Source: Silvania hatchlandensis
GTDB taxonomy: Bacteria > Pseudomonadota > Gammaproteobacteria > Enterobacterales > Enterobacteriaceae
Direction of reading: 5' to 3'
DNA: 64,000 nucleotides
NCBI RefSeq assembly: GCF_025564065.1
Contig: NZ_JAMGZK010000051.1
Location: 62,001-126,000 of the forward strand
Notes under the pieces: generated by a model
The model's input: the letters and a program-made list of their open reading frames with translations, nothing else
What the model was told of the DNA's origin: nothing
Databases searched by the model: none
In this document: in pieces, positions 9,867 to 18,143 of the stretch
Position numbering within the stretch: the stretch's first letter is position 1
Layout of the letters: each line of letters starts with the position of its first letter
Program-made: the position numbers and the translations under genes

Positions 9867-9893
9867 TTGCATTGCAACTGGTTAATCTATAAT
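9867..9893 (+). promoter_or_regulatory. Candidate internal promoter in the capsule locus
   Basis: The 234-bp AT-rich gap after ugd contains a perfect -10 TATAAT (9888-9893) with TTGCAT 15 bp upstream (9867-9872). It would drive the second half of the glycosyltransferase block from about 37 bp upstream of the ATG at 9930. The spacing is short for sigma70, so strength is uncertain. Confidence 0.45.
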
Positions 9894-9929
9894 AAAAATA
9901 CTAATAATTAATTGAGTGCCGAGAACAGA

Positions 9930-10310
9930 ATGACTAATAGTTACACGCTCTCTACAACACCTTTGGTAGCCTCCAGTGCACAACTGCGTTGGAATATTGA
10001 CACTTCATCATCCCAGACGCCCCTTAAGCTCGCCAATGGCCGAGTGACGCTGGGTGGCTGGATGTTGGCAGAAGACCAACAGTCGCCACGGCTTGCCGTT
10101 AAGAATGGATATGCAACCTATAGCTATCCGTTCAATGTCAAACGTCCGGATGTTGTTTCTGCCATTCTGCAGCAGCCGGCGGATAATCATCCCCGTTTAG
10201 GCTGCGGTTTTAATCTCAATATTCCCTTCTCTTCGCAGATCACCCTCGGGCTTGAGTCTGACGGCTTGATTACCTGGTTTGCGGAGTTGAATTTCTCCCC
10301 AGCCTGTTAA
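9930..10310 (+). CDS. Small stand-alone glycosyltransferase accessory module
   Basis: The 126-residue protein has no signal peptide or membrane segment. Its core (GGWML, PFNVKRPDV, CGFNLNIPF) matches in order the C-terminal region of the GT92-like protein encoded at 7287 (GWALG, KNRPDV, CGFTI). It lies just before a second GT92-like gene that lacks this region. I infer a separable beta-type module that works with that enzyme, perhaps in acceptor binding. ATG 9930 is used; an earlier TTG (9912) is in frame. Confidence 0.6.
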   Translation: MTNSYTLSTTPLVASSAQLRWNIDTSSSQTPLKLANGRVTLGGWMLAEDQQSPRLAVKNGYATYSYPFNVKRPDVVSAILQQPADNHPRLGCGFNLNIPFSSQITLGLESDGLITWFAELNFSPAC

Positions 10311-10391
10311 GACTAATGTTTCACCTTGTGCCAGCCTGCAGCGCTTTACTGATGGCTGGCACGGTATTCCGATAATCGGTTGGATATAAAT

Positions 10392-11300
10392 GTGAACCTC
10401 TATATTGCCGCCATCGTAAAAGATGAATTTGCAGGCCTGCTTGAGTGGATAGCGTATCACCGGGTTTTAGGCGTAAAAGGATTTGTGATTGCAGATAATG
10501 GCAGTCGTGACGGAACCCGCGAGTTGCTCTCTTCCCTGGAACGTCTGGGAATGGTGACGGTTATCGATCAACCGGATGTAGATAATCAAAAACCGCAGCT
10601 CCCAGCCTACGAGCGTATTTTACGCAGCTGTGCACGCGAGATTGAGCTGCTCGCCTTTATCGATGCTGATGAGTTTTTATTACCTTTATCGTCCGATTTG
10701 AATCTAGTCGATTACTTTAGCTCGCATTTCAACGATGAAAGCGTCAGTGCGATTGCTCTGAACTGGTCTAATTTTGGCTCAAATGGCGAACTCTTTGCCG
10801 AAGAAGGGCTGGTAACCGAGCGGTTCACCAAACGAGCACCCATTAAATTTAATGTTCACCACAACTTCAAAAGCGTGGTGAGACCTGAACGCGTGAACCA
10901 TTTTAACAACCCCCATCACGCCGACCTGCGCTTTGGTCGTTATATCGATGCGTCAGGAAATGATCTGGTCCTGCATCCTAAGCACGGTAATGGCGTCAGT
11001 GCCGAAGTGCTGTGGCATGGCGTGCGGGTTAACCATTACGCGGTGAAATCGCTCGAAGAATTCCTGCTCGGGAAGCACCTGCGCGGCAGCGCCGCCACCG
11101 CTAACCGGGTCAAACACAAAGCCTATTTCAAAGCCCATGACCGCAACGACGAGACCTGTCTGCTGGCAGCCTCTCTCGCCCCCAAAGTCAAAGCAGAAAT
11201 GGCCGCGCTGCAAGCGCAACTCGATGCCCTGCCAGAAGAAGAAAGCCCACAGAAAAACGATTCCTGGCTGGCTTCGCGGGTGAAAAAGCTGATCGGCTAA
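10392..11300 (+). CDS. GT92-like glycosyltransferase (second paralogue)
   Basis: It is a 302-residue paralogue of the protein encoded at 7287: IVKDEFAGLLEWIAYHR at 8-24, IADNGSRDGT at 33-42, the metal site DADEF at 91-95, a shared KPQLPAYE segment and a C-terminal HYAVKS. It ends after the catalytic region and lacks the accessory module, which is encoded by the preceding small gene. GTG 10392 is chosen because GGA lies seven bases upstream; TTG 10380 is the alternative. Its donor and linkage are unknown. Confidence 0.72.
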   Translation: MNLYIAAIVKDEFAGLLEWIAYHRVLGVKGFVIADNGSRDGTRELLSSLERLGMVTVIDQPDVDNQKPQLPAYERILRSCAREIELLAFIDADEFLLPLSSDLNLVDYFSSHFNDESVSAIALNWSNFGSNGELFAEEGLVTERFTKRAPIKFNVHHNFKSVVRPERVNHFNNPHHADLRFGRYIDASGNDLVLHPKHGNGVSAEVLWHGVRVNHYAVKSLEEFLLGKHLRGSAATANRVKHKAYFKAHDRNDETCLLAASLAPKVKAEMAALQAQLDALPEEESPQKNDSWLASRVKKLIG

Positions 11301-11382
11301 ACCTGCATCACCTTCGCTTCTTCTTATCATTTTCGACAAACGCCAGGACGGGGTTGCCCCACTGTGGGCTGAAAATCTTCTT

Positions 11383-13389
11383 ATGCAAAGCAATGGCCAC
11401 TGGCAGCCTCTGACGCTGCCCGACTCATCGACATTCCGCGCGGGCTGGTTTCTGATTCAGGGCACCCTGCGTGCCCGCCAGTCGCGGGGAGAAACCCGGC
11501 TGCGCTGGCAGGGCCACCAGGGGAGCTGGCATGAACAGACTCTCCCGGTCACGCGTCGCGGCACGCTGCAGGAACTGGTCTGGCTGCCGATAGGCGTAAG
11601 CCAGCTGGCGCTGCTCGCCAGCAGTGAAGGGGTGGATTGCGAACTGGCGATCACCCGTTTTTCGCGGGTGTCGGCGGGTGAAAGCCGCTGGCGTCGCCTG
11701 CGCCGGGTGTGGCCTTTTTATCAGCGCCTGAGCGCGCACAAACGCAAACGGCTGGGGCTGGCGTGGCACCTGTGGCTCACCGATTTACAGCAGGCTTACC
11801 AGCTGGTCGGCAAGATCCGCGACGACAGGCCGCTGCACGCCTACGAACACTGGCTGGCAAACTTTGATGCCGTGCAGCCTGGCGAACAGCGAATGATCGC
11901 CCGTCAGCTGGCCCGCTGGAAAAATCTGCCCCACGTCTGCCTGCATCTGGTCAACGGCACCGATGAGGCAGCACGCCAGCGCACCCTTGCCAGCATCACG
12001 GCCCTGCATTACCCGGCAGGTCATATCACCGTGGTGGAATCAGCCACTCAGCGGCCTGTTGGCGAATGGCAGTGGGCGATCCCCGCAGGGGCCGTGCTCG
12101 CACCGGCGGCATTAGTATGGCTGGCGCATCAGCTGCGCCAGATGCCAGATGCCCAATGGGTCTATGGCGATCACGATCTGCTGGATGAAAAAGGCAAGCG
12201 CCACTCGCCTAACTTCAAGCCGGACTGGAATGAAACCCTGCTCCACAGTCAGAACTACATCGGCTGGTGCGGGCTATGGCGGGAACAGGGTCATCTCGAC
12301 GTGCCAAACAACGCGTCCGAGTGCCACCGTGGGTGGTTACAGCTGGCCCACCAGCACGATGCCGACGAGATTGCGCACATCCCTGCCCTGCTGATGCACC
12401 TGCCGGAAACAGCGTTGCAGCAGGATGATTATCACACCCTGGCGGGTCAGTTGCCGCCGCTCCCGGCAGGGGTAATGCTGGAGCCCGCGCCGCACGGCAT
12501 CTGCCGCTGGCGCTGGCCGCTGCCGGCAGAACTACCGCGCGTCTCGGTGGTGATCCCCACCCGTAACGGACTGGCGCATTTACGGCCCTGCATCGAGAGT
12601 CTGGTGCAGCATACCCGTTACCCCGATCTTGAGATCCTGGTGATGGATAATCAGAGCGACGATCCCGAAACCCTGGCTTATCTCGCCCACATCACCCGTC
12701 AGTACGGGGTGCGGGTTATCGCCTGGGATCATCCGTTTAATTACTCGGCTATTAACAATGCAGCGGTACATGCGGCCACGGGCGAACTTATCTGCCTGCT
12801 GAACAACGACACCGAAGTGATGAACCCGGAATGGCTGGAAGAGATGGTCGCCCATCTGCTGCGACCTGGCGTTGGTGTGGTTGGCGCACGGCTGTTTTAT
12901 GGCGATGGTCGGGTACAGCATGCAGGCGATGCCGTCGGGCCTGGGGGCTGCGCCGATCATCTGCATGCGGGCCTGTCTGCCGATGAACCCGGTTACCAGC
13001 GCAGGGCGGTAAGCGCGCAGGAGCTGTCTGCCGTCACGGCAGCCTGCCTGCTGACCCATCGCTCGCTGTTTATTAGCCTTAATGGGTTAGACGAGGTCAA
13101 TCTGCCGGTGGCCTTTAACGATGTGGATTATTGTCTGCGCGTTGGCGAAGCCGGCTGGCGCATCGTCTGGACCCCGTATGCCGAGCTTTACCACCATGAG
13201 TCGGTATCCCGCGGCAAAGACATTACCCCGCAGCAGCTGGCACGTGCGCAGGGCGAACTGAACTACATGAAAAAGCGCTGGGCGAAGCGGCTCCAGCATG
13301 ATCCTGCCTACAATCCCAACCTGAGCTATGACCGACCCGATTTCTCGTTAAGTCATGCTCCTAATGTGGTGTTGCCATGGACGAACTGA
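11383..13389 (+). CDS. GT2 glycosyltransferase with a decayed first domain
   Basis: The 668-residue protein is a paralogue of the two-domain enzyme encoded at 3980. Its second GT-A domain is intact (VSVVIPTRNG, DHPFNYSAINN, NNDTE with Asp at 476, AFNDVDYCLRVGEAG). The first domain keeps its late part (VYGDHDLLDEKG, FKPDWNETLLHSQNY). In place of the DHDD metal site it reads IPAGAVL (233-239), and the nucleotide-binding start is not recognisable. It therefore probably has one active site. It overlaps the next gene by 13 bp. Confidence 0.85.
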   Translation: MQSNGHWQPLTLPDSSTFRAGWFLIQGTLRARQSRGETRLRWQGHQGSWHEQTLPVTRRGTLQELVWLPIGVSQLALLASSEGVDCELAITRFSRVSAGESRWRRLRRVWPFYQRLSAHKRKRLGLAWHLWLTDLQQAYQLVGKIRDDRPLHAYEHWLANFDAVQPGEQRMIARQLARWKNLPHVCLHLVNGTDEAARQRTLASITALHYPAGHITVVESATQRPVGEWQWAIPAGAVLAPAALVWLAHQLRQMPDAQWVYGDHDLLDEKGKRHSPNFKPDWNETLLHSQNYIGWCGLWREQGHLDVPNNASECHRGWLQLAHQHDADEIAHIPALLMHLPETALQQDDYHTLAGQLPPLPAGVMLEPAPHGICRWRWPLPAELPRVSVVIPTRNGLAHLRPCIESLVQHTRYPDLEILVMDNQSDDPETLAYLAHITRQYGVRVIAWDHPFNYSAINNAAVHAATGELICLLNNDTEVMNPEWLEEMVAHLLRPGVGVVGARLFYGDGRVQHAGDAVGPGGCADHLHAGLSADEPGYQRRAVSAQELSAVTAACLLTHRSLFISLNGLDEVNLPVAFNDVDYCLRVGEAGWRIVWTPYAELYHHESVSRGKDITPQQLARAQGELNYMKKRWAKRLQHDPAYNPNLSYDRPDFSLSHAPNVVLPWTN

Positions 13390-14399
13390 TCAGAAAGGCA
13401 CTCTTTAAACCGTATCTGAAGTTGAACAAGCAAAGCGATAATCAGTCCGATAGCGGGCCTGAATGTCGCTCGCTACTGATTTTGCATGAAGGGAATTCCC
13501 CAACGCTGGCCTATTTTGAAGAGGCGATCAAAAGCCGTTTTCCCGAAGCCGAATGTCTGCTGGTGGATACGTTAACCACGCCCGCCATTACCGTTGATAA
13601 AGGCGCGGCGCTGGTTGTCATCCGCTTTATCTCGACGCTATGGCAGCGCGAGATTGCACGCAATATCGATGACCTCTCGCAGGTGGTCTATTTTATGGAT
13701 GATGATCTGTTCGATCCCTCCGCGTTAGAGGCGTTACCTAAAGCCTACCGGACCAAAATCATCCGTCGCTCTGCGGCCCAGCACCGCTGGATCACCTCCC
13801 ACTGCGATAACATCTGGGTCTCGACGCCGTATCTGGCAAACAAGTATGCGCACCTTAACCCCGACGTTGTGCCCGCAATGCCCACTTCCGGATTGCTTGA
13901 AGCGCGACGACCTGTAAAAATCGCCTACCACGGATCCAGTTCGCATCAGGCAGAGAAGTACTGGCTGCGAGAGGTGGTCGAAGGCGTACTGATGCAGTGC
14001 CCGCAGGCCAGTTTCGAGATCTTTGGCGAGCACGAGATCTACAAACTTTATCGCGATTTGCCCCGGGTCACAGTATTGCATCCAATGAGCTGGCAGAACT
14101 ATCTCGATTATACCCGGCATCATCGGGTGGATATCGGGCTGGCGCCGTTGCTGGACTCAGCCTTTAATCTGGCAAGAGGCCCGGTAAAATTTTATGATTT
14201 TGTTCGTATGGGCGCGGTGGGGATTTACAGTAACTGCGCGCCGTACAGTGAATTTATCGAGCAAAATAGCAATGGTGTACTGCTGAGTAACGATCCGCAG
14301 AAGTGGATTGACGCATTGTCACTGTTAGTAAATTCCGATAAGCAGCGTCAGCAGCTGGCAAATAATGCCCGGGAATTCACTTACGCATTAATGAATTAA
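13377..14399 (+). CDS. GT1-like (GT-B) glycosyltransferase
   Basis: The 340-residue product has the late half of a GT-B fold. AYHGSSSHQAEKYWL resembles the linker/donor region, and VDIGLAPLLDSAFNLARGP-VKFYDF resembles the C-terminal donor site of family 1 and 4 enzymes. The N-terminal half is poorly conserved, though FMDDDLFD is a usual feature of this capsule-associated group. It overlaps the preceding GT2 gene (ATGG inside its last codons), so the two are coupled. A 147-bp gap with A-runs separates it from rfbB. Confidence 0.75.
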   Translation: MDELIRKALFKPYLKLNKQSDNQSDSGPECRSLLILHEGNSPTLAYFEEAIKSRFPEAECLLVDTLTTPAITVDKGAALVVIRFISTLWQREIARNIDDLSQVVYFMDDDLFDPSALEALPKAYRTKIIRRSAAQHRWITSHCDNIWVSTPYLANKYAHLNPDVVPAMPTSGLLEARRPVKIAYHGSSSHQAEKYWLREVVEGVLMQCPQASFEIFGEHEIYKLYRDLPRVTVLHPMSWQNYLDYTRHHRVDIGLAPLLDSAFNLARGPVKFYDFVRMGAVGIYSNCAPYSEFIEQNSNGVLLSNDPQKWIDALSLLVNSDKQRQQLANNAREFTYALMN

Positions 14400-14546
14400 A
14401 ACAGAACGGCACAGGGAAGCGTCAATTCTGAACGCGTTTCAGGCCTGGTATTCATATGTTGCCGGCAGCCAAACAATGCCTGAACGGATAAAAAAAGGTA
14501 TTGTACGGGTGTTCCTATTAACCAATAAAAAAAGTCACTCTCACTT

Positions 14547-15632
14547 ATGAAAATCTTAGTAACGGGCGGTGCCGGTTTCATCGGTTCTGCGGTGGTTCGC
14601 CACATTATTCGTGATACCCAGGATGCGGTGATCAACCTGGACAAGCTCACCTATGCAGGCAATCTGGAATCGCTCGCCGACGTCGCAGCAAGTGACCGTT
14701 ATGCCTTTGAGCAAGTTGATATTTGTAACCGCGCTGAGCTGGATCGGGTCTTTGCCGCTCATCAGCCGGATGCGGTTATGCACCTCGCCGCCGAGAGCCA
14801 TGTGGATCGCTCCATCACTGGCCCGGCCGATTTTATCGAGACCAACATCGTCGGCACCTATACGCTGCTCGAAGCCGCCCGCGCTTACTGGAGCGAGCTG
14901 GATGAAACCCGCAAGCAGGCGTTTCGTTTCCACCACATCTCTACCGATGAAGTTTACGGCGACCTGCCGCACCCGGACGAGGTGAGCACCGGCGAAGCAC
15001 TGCCGCTGTTTACGGAAACGACCCCGTATGCGCCAAGCAGCCCGTATTCCGCATCCAAAGCTTCCAGCGATCATCTGGTTCGCGCCTGGCGTCGCACCTA
15101 CGGTCTGCCGACCATCGTGACCAACTGCTCCAACAACTACGGCCCGTATCACTTCCCGGAGAAGCTGATCCCGCTGGTTATTCTGAACGCGCTGGACGGC
15201 AAAGCGCTGCCAATCTACGGCAAAGGCGATCAGATCCGCGACTGGCTGTACGTTGAAGACCATGCCCGCGCCCTGTACACCGTAGTGACCACTGGCGTAA
15301 TCGGCGAGACCTACAACATCGGCGGCCACAACGAGAAGCAAAACCTCGATGTGGTACACACCATCTGCGACCTGCTGGATGAGATCGTGCCAAAAGAAGG
15401 CTCTTACCGCGATCAGATCACCTACGTGACCGACCGCCCAGGCCACGACCGCCGCTATGCTATCGATGCCAGCAAAATGAGCCACGAGCTGAACTGGCAG
15501 CCGCAGGAGACCTTCGAGTCCGGCATCCGTAAAACCGTGCAGTGGTATCTGGATAACCAGCAGTGGGTGAACAACGTCAAAAGCGGCAGCTATCAGGACT
15601 GGATCGCGCAGAACTACCAGGGGCGTAAATAA
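14547..15632 (+). CDS. rfbB: dTDP-glucose 4,6-dehydratase
   Basis: This is the 361-residue extended-SDR RmlB: NAD motif TGGAGFIG (6-13), the catalytic TDE in ISTDEVYGD (133-135), and YSASK with Tyr167 and Lys171. It converts dTDP-glucose to dTDP-4-keto-6-deoxyglucose, the second step to dTDP-L-rhamnose. Its TAA stop shares one base with the rfbD ATG (TAATG). The order rfbB-rfbD-rfbA-rfbC is the common O-antigen order, here placed inside a capsule locus. From here the GC content is clearly higher than at 6.4-8.5 kb. Confidence 0.97.
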   Translation: MKILVTGGAGFIGSAVVRHIIRDTQDAVINLDKLTYAGNLESLADVAASDRYAFEQVDICNRAELDRVFAAHQPDAVMHLAAESHVDRSITGPADFIETNIVGTYTLLEAARAYWSELDETRKQAFRFHHISTDEVYGDLPHPDEVSTGEALPLFTETTPYAPSSPYSASKASSDHLVRAWRRTYGLPTIVTNCSNNYGPYHFPEKLIPLVILNALDGKALPIYGKGDQIRDWLYVEDHARALYTVVTTGVIGETYNIGGHNEKQNLDVVHTICDLLDEIVPKEGSYRDQITYVTDRPGHDRRYAIDASKMSHELNWQPQETFESGIRKTVQWYLDNQQWVNNVKSGSYQDWIAQNYQGRK

Positions 15633-16519
15633 TGCATATTCTGCTGTTCGGAAAAAATGGCCAGGTCGGCTGGGAGCTGCAGCGTGCGCTGGCACCGCTG
15701 GGCCGCGTGACGGCGGTGGATTTTAACTCCACCGACTACTGCGGTGATTTCAGCAACCCGGCGGGCGTAGCCGAGACCGTGCGCCTGCTGAAGCCAGACG
15801 TGATCGTCAATGCCGCCGCGCATACCGCGGTCGACAAAGCTGAAACCGAGCGCGACTTTGCCGAGCTGCTTAACGCCACAAGCGTTGCCGCCATCGCCAA
15901 AGAAGCCGAAGCGCTGGGCGCGTGGCTGGTGCATTACTCCACCGACTACGTGTTCGATGGCAGCGGTGACAAAGCCTGGGTTGAAACTGACCAGACCGCT
16001 CCGCTGAACGTGTACGGCGAAACCAAGCTGGCGGGCGAACAGGCCGCCGCGCTCTGTTCCCGTCATCTGGTGTTCCGTACCAGCTGGGTGTACGCCGCCC
16101 GTGGCGCGAACTTTGCCAAAACCATGCTGCGCTTTGGTAAAGAGCGCAGCGAGATGTCGGTCATCAACGATCAGTTTGGTGCGCCGACCGGGGCAGAACT
16201 GCTGGCCGACTGCACGGCCCATGCGATCCGCATCGCTCAGGATAAACCCGAGGTAGCAGGTCTTTATCACCTGATCGCCTCAGGAACTACCACCTGGTTC
16301 GACTATGCTCAACGGGTGTTCGCCAACGCGAAAGCGGCTGGCGTTGAGCTGGCCGTGACCCAGGTGAATGCTGTGCCGACCAGTGCATTCCCGACACCGG
16401 CAAAACGGCCGCATAACTCACGCCTTGATACCAGCAAGTTCCAGCGCACCTTCGGGATGACGCTGCCGGACTGGACGGTTGGCGTTGATCGTATGCTGAC
16501 CGAGATCCTCGGGAAATAA
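15632..16519 (+). CDS. rfbD: dTDP-4-dehydrorhamnose reductase
   Basis: The 295-residue RmlD has the NADPH motif GKNGQVGWEL near the N-terminus, HYSTDYVFDG and the YGETK catalytic pair. It reduces dTDP-4-keto-L-rhamnose to dTDP-L-rhamnose, the last step of the pathway. It is translationally coupled to rfbB by a one-base overlap. The 98-bp gap to rfbA has a small hairpin (GTGGC-CGC-GCCAC, 16570-16582) without a T-run. Confidence 0.96.
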   Translation: MHILLFGKNGQVGWELQRALAPLGRVTAVDFNSTDYCGDFSNPAGVAETVRLLKPDVIVNAAAHTAVDKAETERDFAELLNATSVAAIAKEAEALGAWLVHYSTDYVFDGSGDKAWVETDQTAPLNVYGETKLAGEQAAALCSRHLVFRTSWVYAARGANFAKTMLRFGKERSEMSVINDQFGAPTGAELLADCTAHAIRIAQDKPEVAGLYHLIASGTTTWFDYAQRVFANAKAAGVELAVTQVNAVPTSAFPTPAKRPHNSRLDTSKFQRTFGMTLPDWTVGVDRMLTEILGK

Positions 16520-16618
16520 GTGAAGAGCAAGGACCGCCTTGCTTTACCGACATGGACTAACGTCGAGGTGTGGCCGCGCCACCCTTCCCTGTAAATGCAC
16601 ACAGAAGAATGAAGCATC

Positions 16619-17491
16619 ATGACTAAACGTAAAGGTATTATCCTGGCCGGTGGTTCCGGAACCCGTCTCTACCCCGTCACCATGGCCGTCAGCAAGCAAC
16701 TGCTGCCGATTTATGACAAGCCGATGATCTACTACCCGCTGAGCACCCTGATGCTGGCGGGGATCCGCGACATCTTAATCATCAGCACCCCACAGGATAC
16801 GCCGCGCTTTGAGCAACTGCTCGGCGACGGTAGCCAGTGGGGCCTGAACCTGCAGTACATCGTGCAGCCAAGCCCGGACGGCCTGGCGCAGGCCTTTATC
16901 CTCGGTGAAGAGTTCATCGGCGAAGACGACTGCGCGCTGGTGCTGGGCGATAATATTTTCTACGGTCACGACCTGCAAAAACAGCTGGTCGATGCTGCCG
17001 CTAAAACCGCGGGTGCCACCGTCTTTGCCTATCACGTGCACGATCCAGAGCGCTACGGCGTGGTGGAGTTCAACCACGAAGGCACCGCGATCTCGCTGGA
17101 AGAGAAGCCACTGGAGCCGAAGAGCAACTACGCGGTTACCGGTCTCTACTTCTACGACAACCGCGTCGTAGAAATTGCCAAGAGCCTGAAGCCATCGCCA
17201 CGCGGCGAGCTGGAGATCACCGACGTTAATCGCATCTACCTTGAGCAAGGGGATCTGTCGGTGGCAATGATGGGTCGTGGCTACGCCTGGCTGGATACCG
17301 GTACCCACGAGAGCCTGATTGAGGCCAGCAACTTTATTCAGACCATCGAAACCCGTCAGGGGCTGAAAGTGGCCTGTCCGGAAGAGATTGCCTACCGTCT
17401 GAAGTTTATCGATGCCGACCAGGTGCGCAAATTAGCCGCCCCGCTGGCGAAGAATGCTTACGGCCAGTATCTGCTGAAAATGCTTAAGTAA
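16619..17491 (+). CDS. rfbA: Glucose-1-phosphate thymidylyltransferase
   Basis: The 290-residue RmlA has the nucleotidyltransferase signature [11 protein letters not shown] near residue 10, KPMIYYPLS, and [10 protein letters not shown]. It makes dTDP-glucose from dTTP and glucose-1-phosphate, the first and usually feedback-regulated step of dTDP-L-rhamnose synthesis. It lies third in the rfbBDAC cluster, as in most enterobacterial O-antigen operons. Confidence 0.97.
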   Translation: MTKRKGIILAGGSGTRLYPVTMAVSKQLLPIYDKPMIYYPLSTLMLAGIRDILIISTPQDTPRFEQLLGDGSQWGLNLQYIVQPSPDGLAQAFILGEEFIGEDDCALVLGDNIFYGHDLQKQLVDAAAKTAGATVFAYHVHDPERYGVVEFNHEGTAISLEEKPLEPKSNYAVTGLYFYDNRVVEIAKSLKPSPRGELEITDVNRIYLEQGDLSVAMMGRGYAWLDTGTHESLIEASNFIQTIETRQGLKVACPEEIAYRLKFIDADQVRKLAAPLAKNAYGQYLLKMLK

Positions 17492-17503
17492 TCACCGTTT
17501 ACC

Positions 17504-17524
17504 TGGGGCGTCATGCCCCATTTA
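17504..17524 (+). terminator. Weak hairpin between rfbA and rfbC
   Basis: TGGGGC-GTCAT-GCCCCA forms a perfect 6-bp stem followed by TTTAT in the 50-bp rfbA-rfbC gap. It looks like a partial terminator or mRNA stabiliser, since rfbC must still be transcribed. Confidence 0.4.
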
Positions 17525-17541
17525 TCAATCAGGCCGTAATC

Positions 17542-18093
17542 ATGAATGTTATCCAGACCGCAATTCCCGACGTCTTTATTTTTGAGCCAAAAGTATTTGG
17601 CGATGACCGTGGTTTCTTCTTCGAAAGCTTTAACCACCAGCAGTTTGAAACCGCCATTGGCCGCAGTGTGACCTTTGTGCAGGACAACCACTCTAAGTCT
17701 TCTAAAGGCGTGTTGCGCGGTCTGCACTACCAGCTGGCACCTCATGCGCAGGGCAAACTGGTGCGCTGTGTTGCCGGTGAAGTGTTCGACGTGGCGGTGG
17801 ATATCCGCAAAAGCTCCCCGACCTTTGGTCAGTGGGTAGGCGTGCATCTGTCTGGCGAAAACAAGCGCCAGCTGTGGATCCCGGAAGGCTTCGCCCACGG
17901 CTTTATGACCCTGAGCGACACCGCAGAATTCCTGTACAAAACCACCAACTACTACGCGCCGGAAAGTGACCGCGGCATCCGCTGGAACGACGAGACCATT
18001 GCTATCGCATGGCCAGAAATCGACAGCGAGATCCTCACTTCCGCCAAAGACAGCATTGCCAAATCCTTCCCGGACGCAGAGTACTTCAACTAA
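17542..18093 (+). CDS. rfbC: dTDP-4-dehydrorhamnose 3,5-epimerase
   Basis: The 183-residue RmlC is a cupin: FFESFNHQQF, KGVLRGLHYQ with the catalytic His, KLVRCVAGEVFDVAVDIRK, and WIPEGFAHGF. It epimerises C3 and C5 of dTDP-4-keto-6-deoxyglucose. It is the last gene of the rhamnose set and is followed by a GC-rich hairpin before kpsC. Confidence 0.97.
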   Translation: MNVIQTAIPDVFIFEPKVFGDDRGFFFESFNHQQFETAIGRSVTFVQDNHSKSSKGVLRGLHYQLAPHAQGKLVRCVAGEVFDVAVDIRKSSPTFGQWVGVHLSGENKRQLWIPEGFAHGFMTLSDTAEFLYKTTNYYAPESDRGIRWNDETIAIAWPEIDSEILTSAKDSIAKSFPDAEYFN

Positions 18094-18099
18094 GTTCCA

Positions 18100-18130
18100 C
18101 GCCCCGCAGCGACGCGGGGCGCTTTCTCCT
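18100..18130 (+). terminator. Hairpin between rfbC and kpsC
   Basis: CGCCCCGC-AGCGAC-GCGGGGCG is a perfect 8-bp stem (18100-18121) followed by CTTTCTCCT. The tract is only moderately T-rich, so partial termination is likely, separating the serotype-specific block from kpsCS. Confidence 0.55.
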
Positions 18131-18143
18131 GCACAGAGCAAAA

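Noticed and set aside
9696-9929. JUMPstart/ops element in the long gap after ugd
   Set aside because: The best local match (ATAGCGTGGCAG) lacks the GGCGGTAGCGT core, so RfaH control cannot be claimed from this window.
14556-15695. A 379-codon minus-strand frame opposite rfbB
   Set aside because: rfbB is certain, and the antisense product is low-complexity with no family features.
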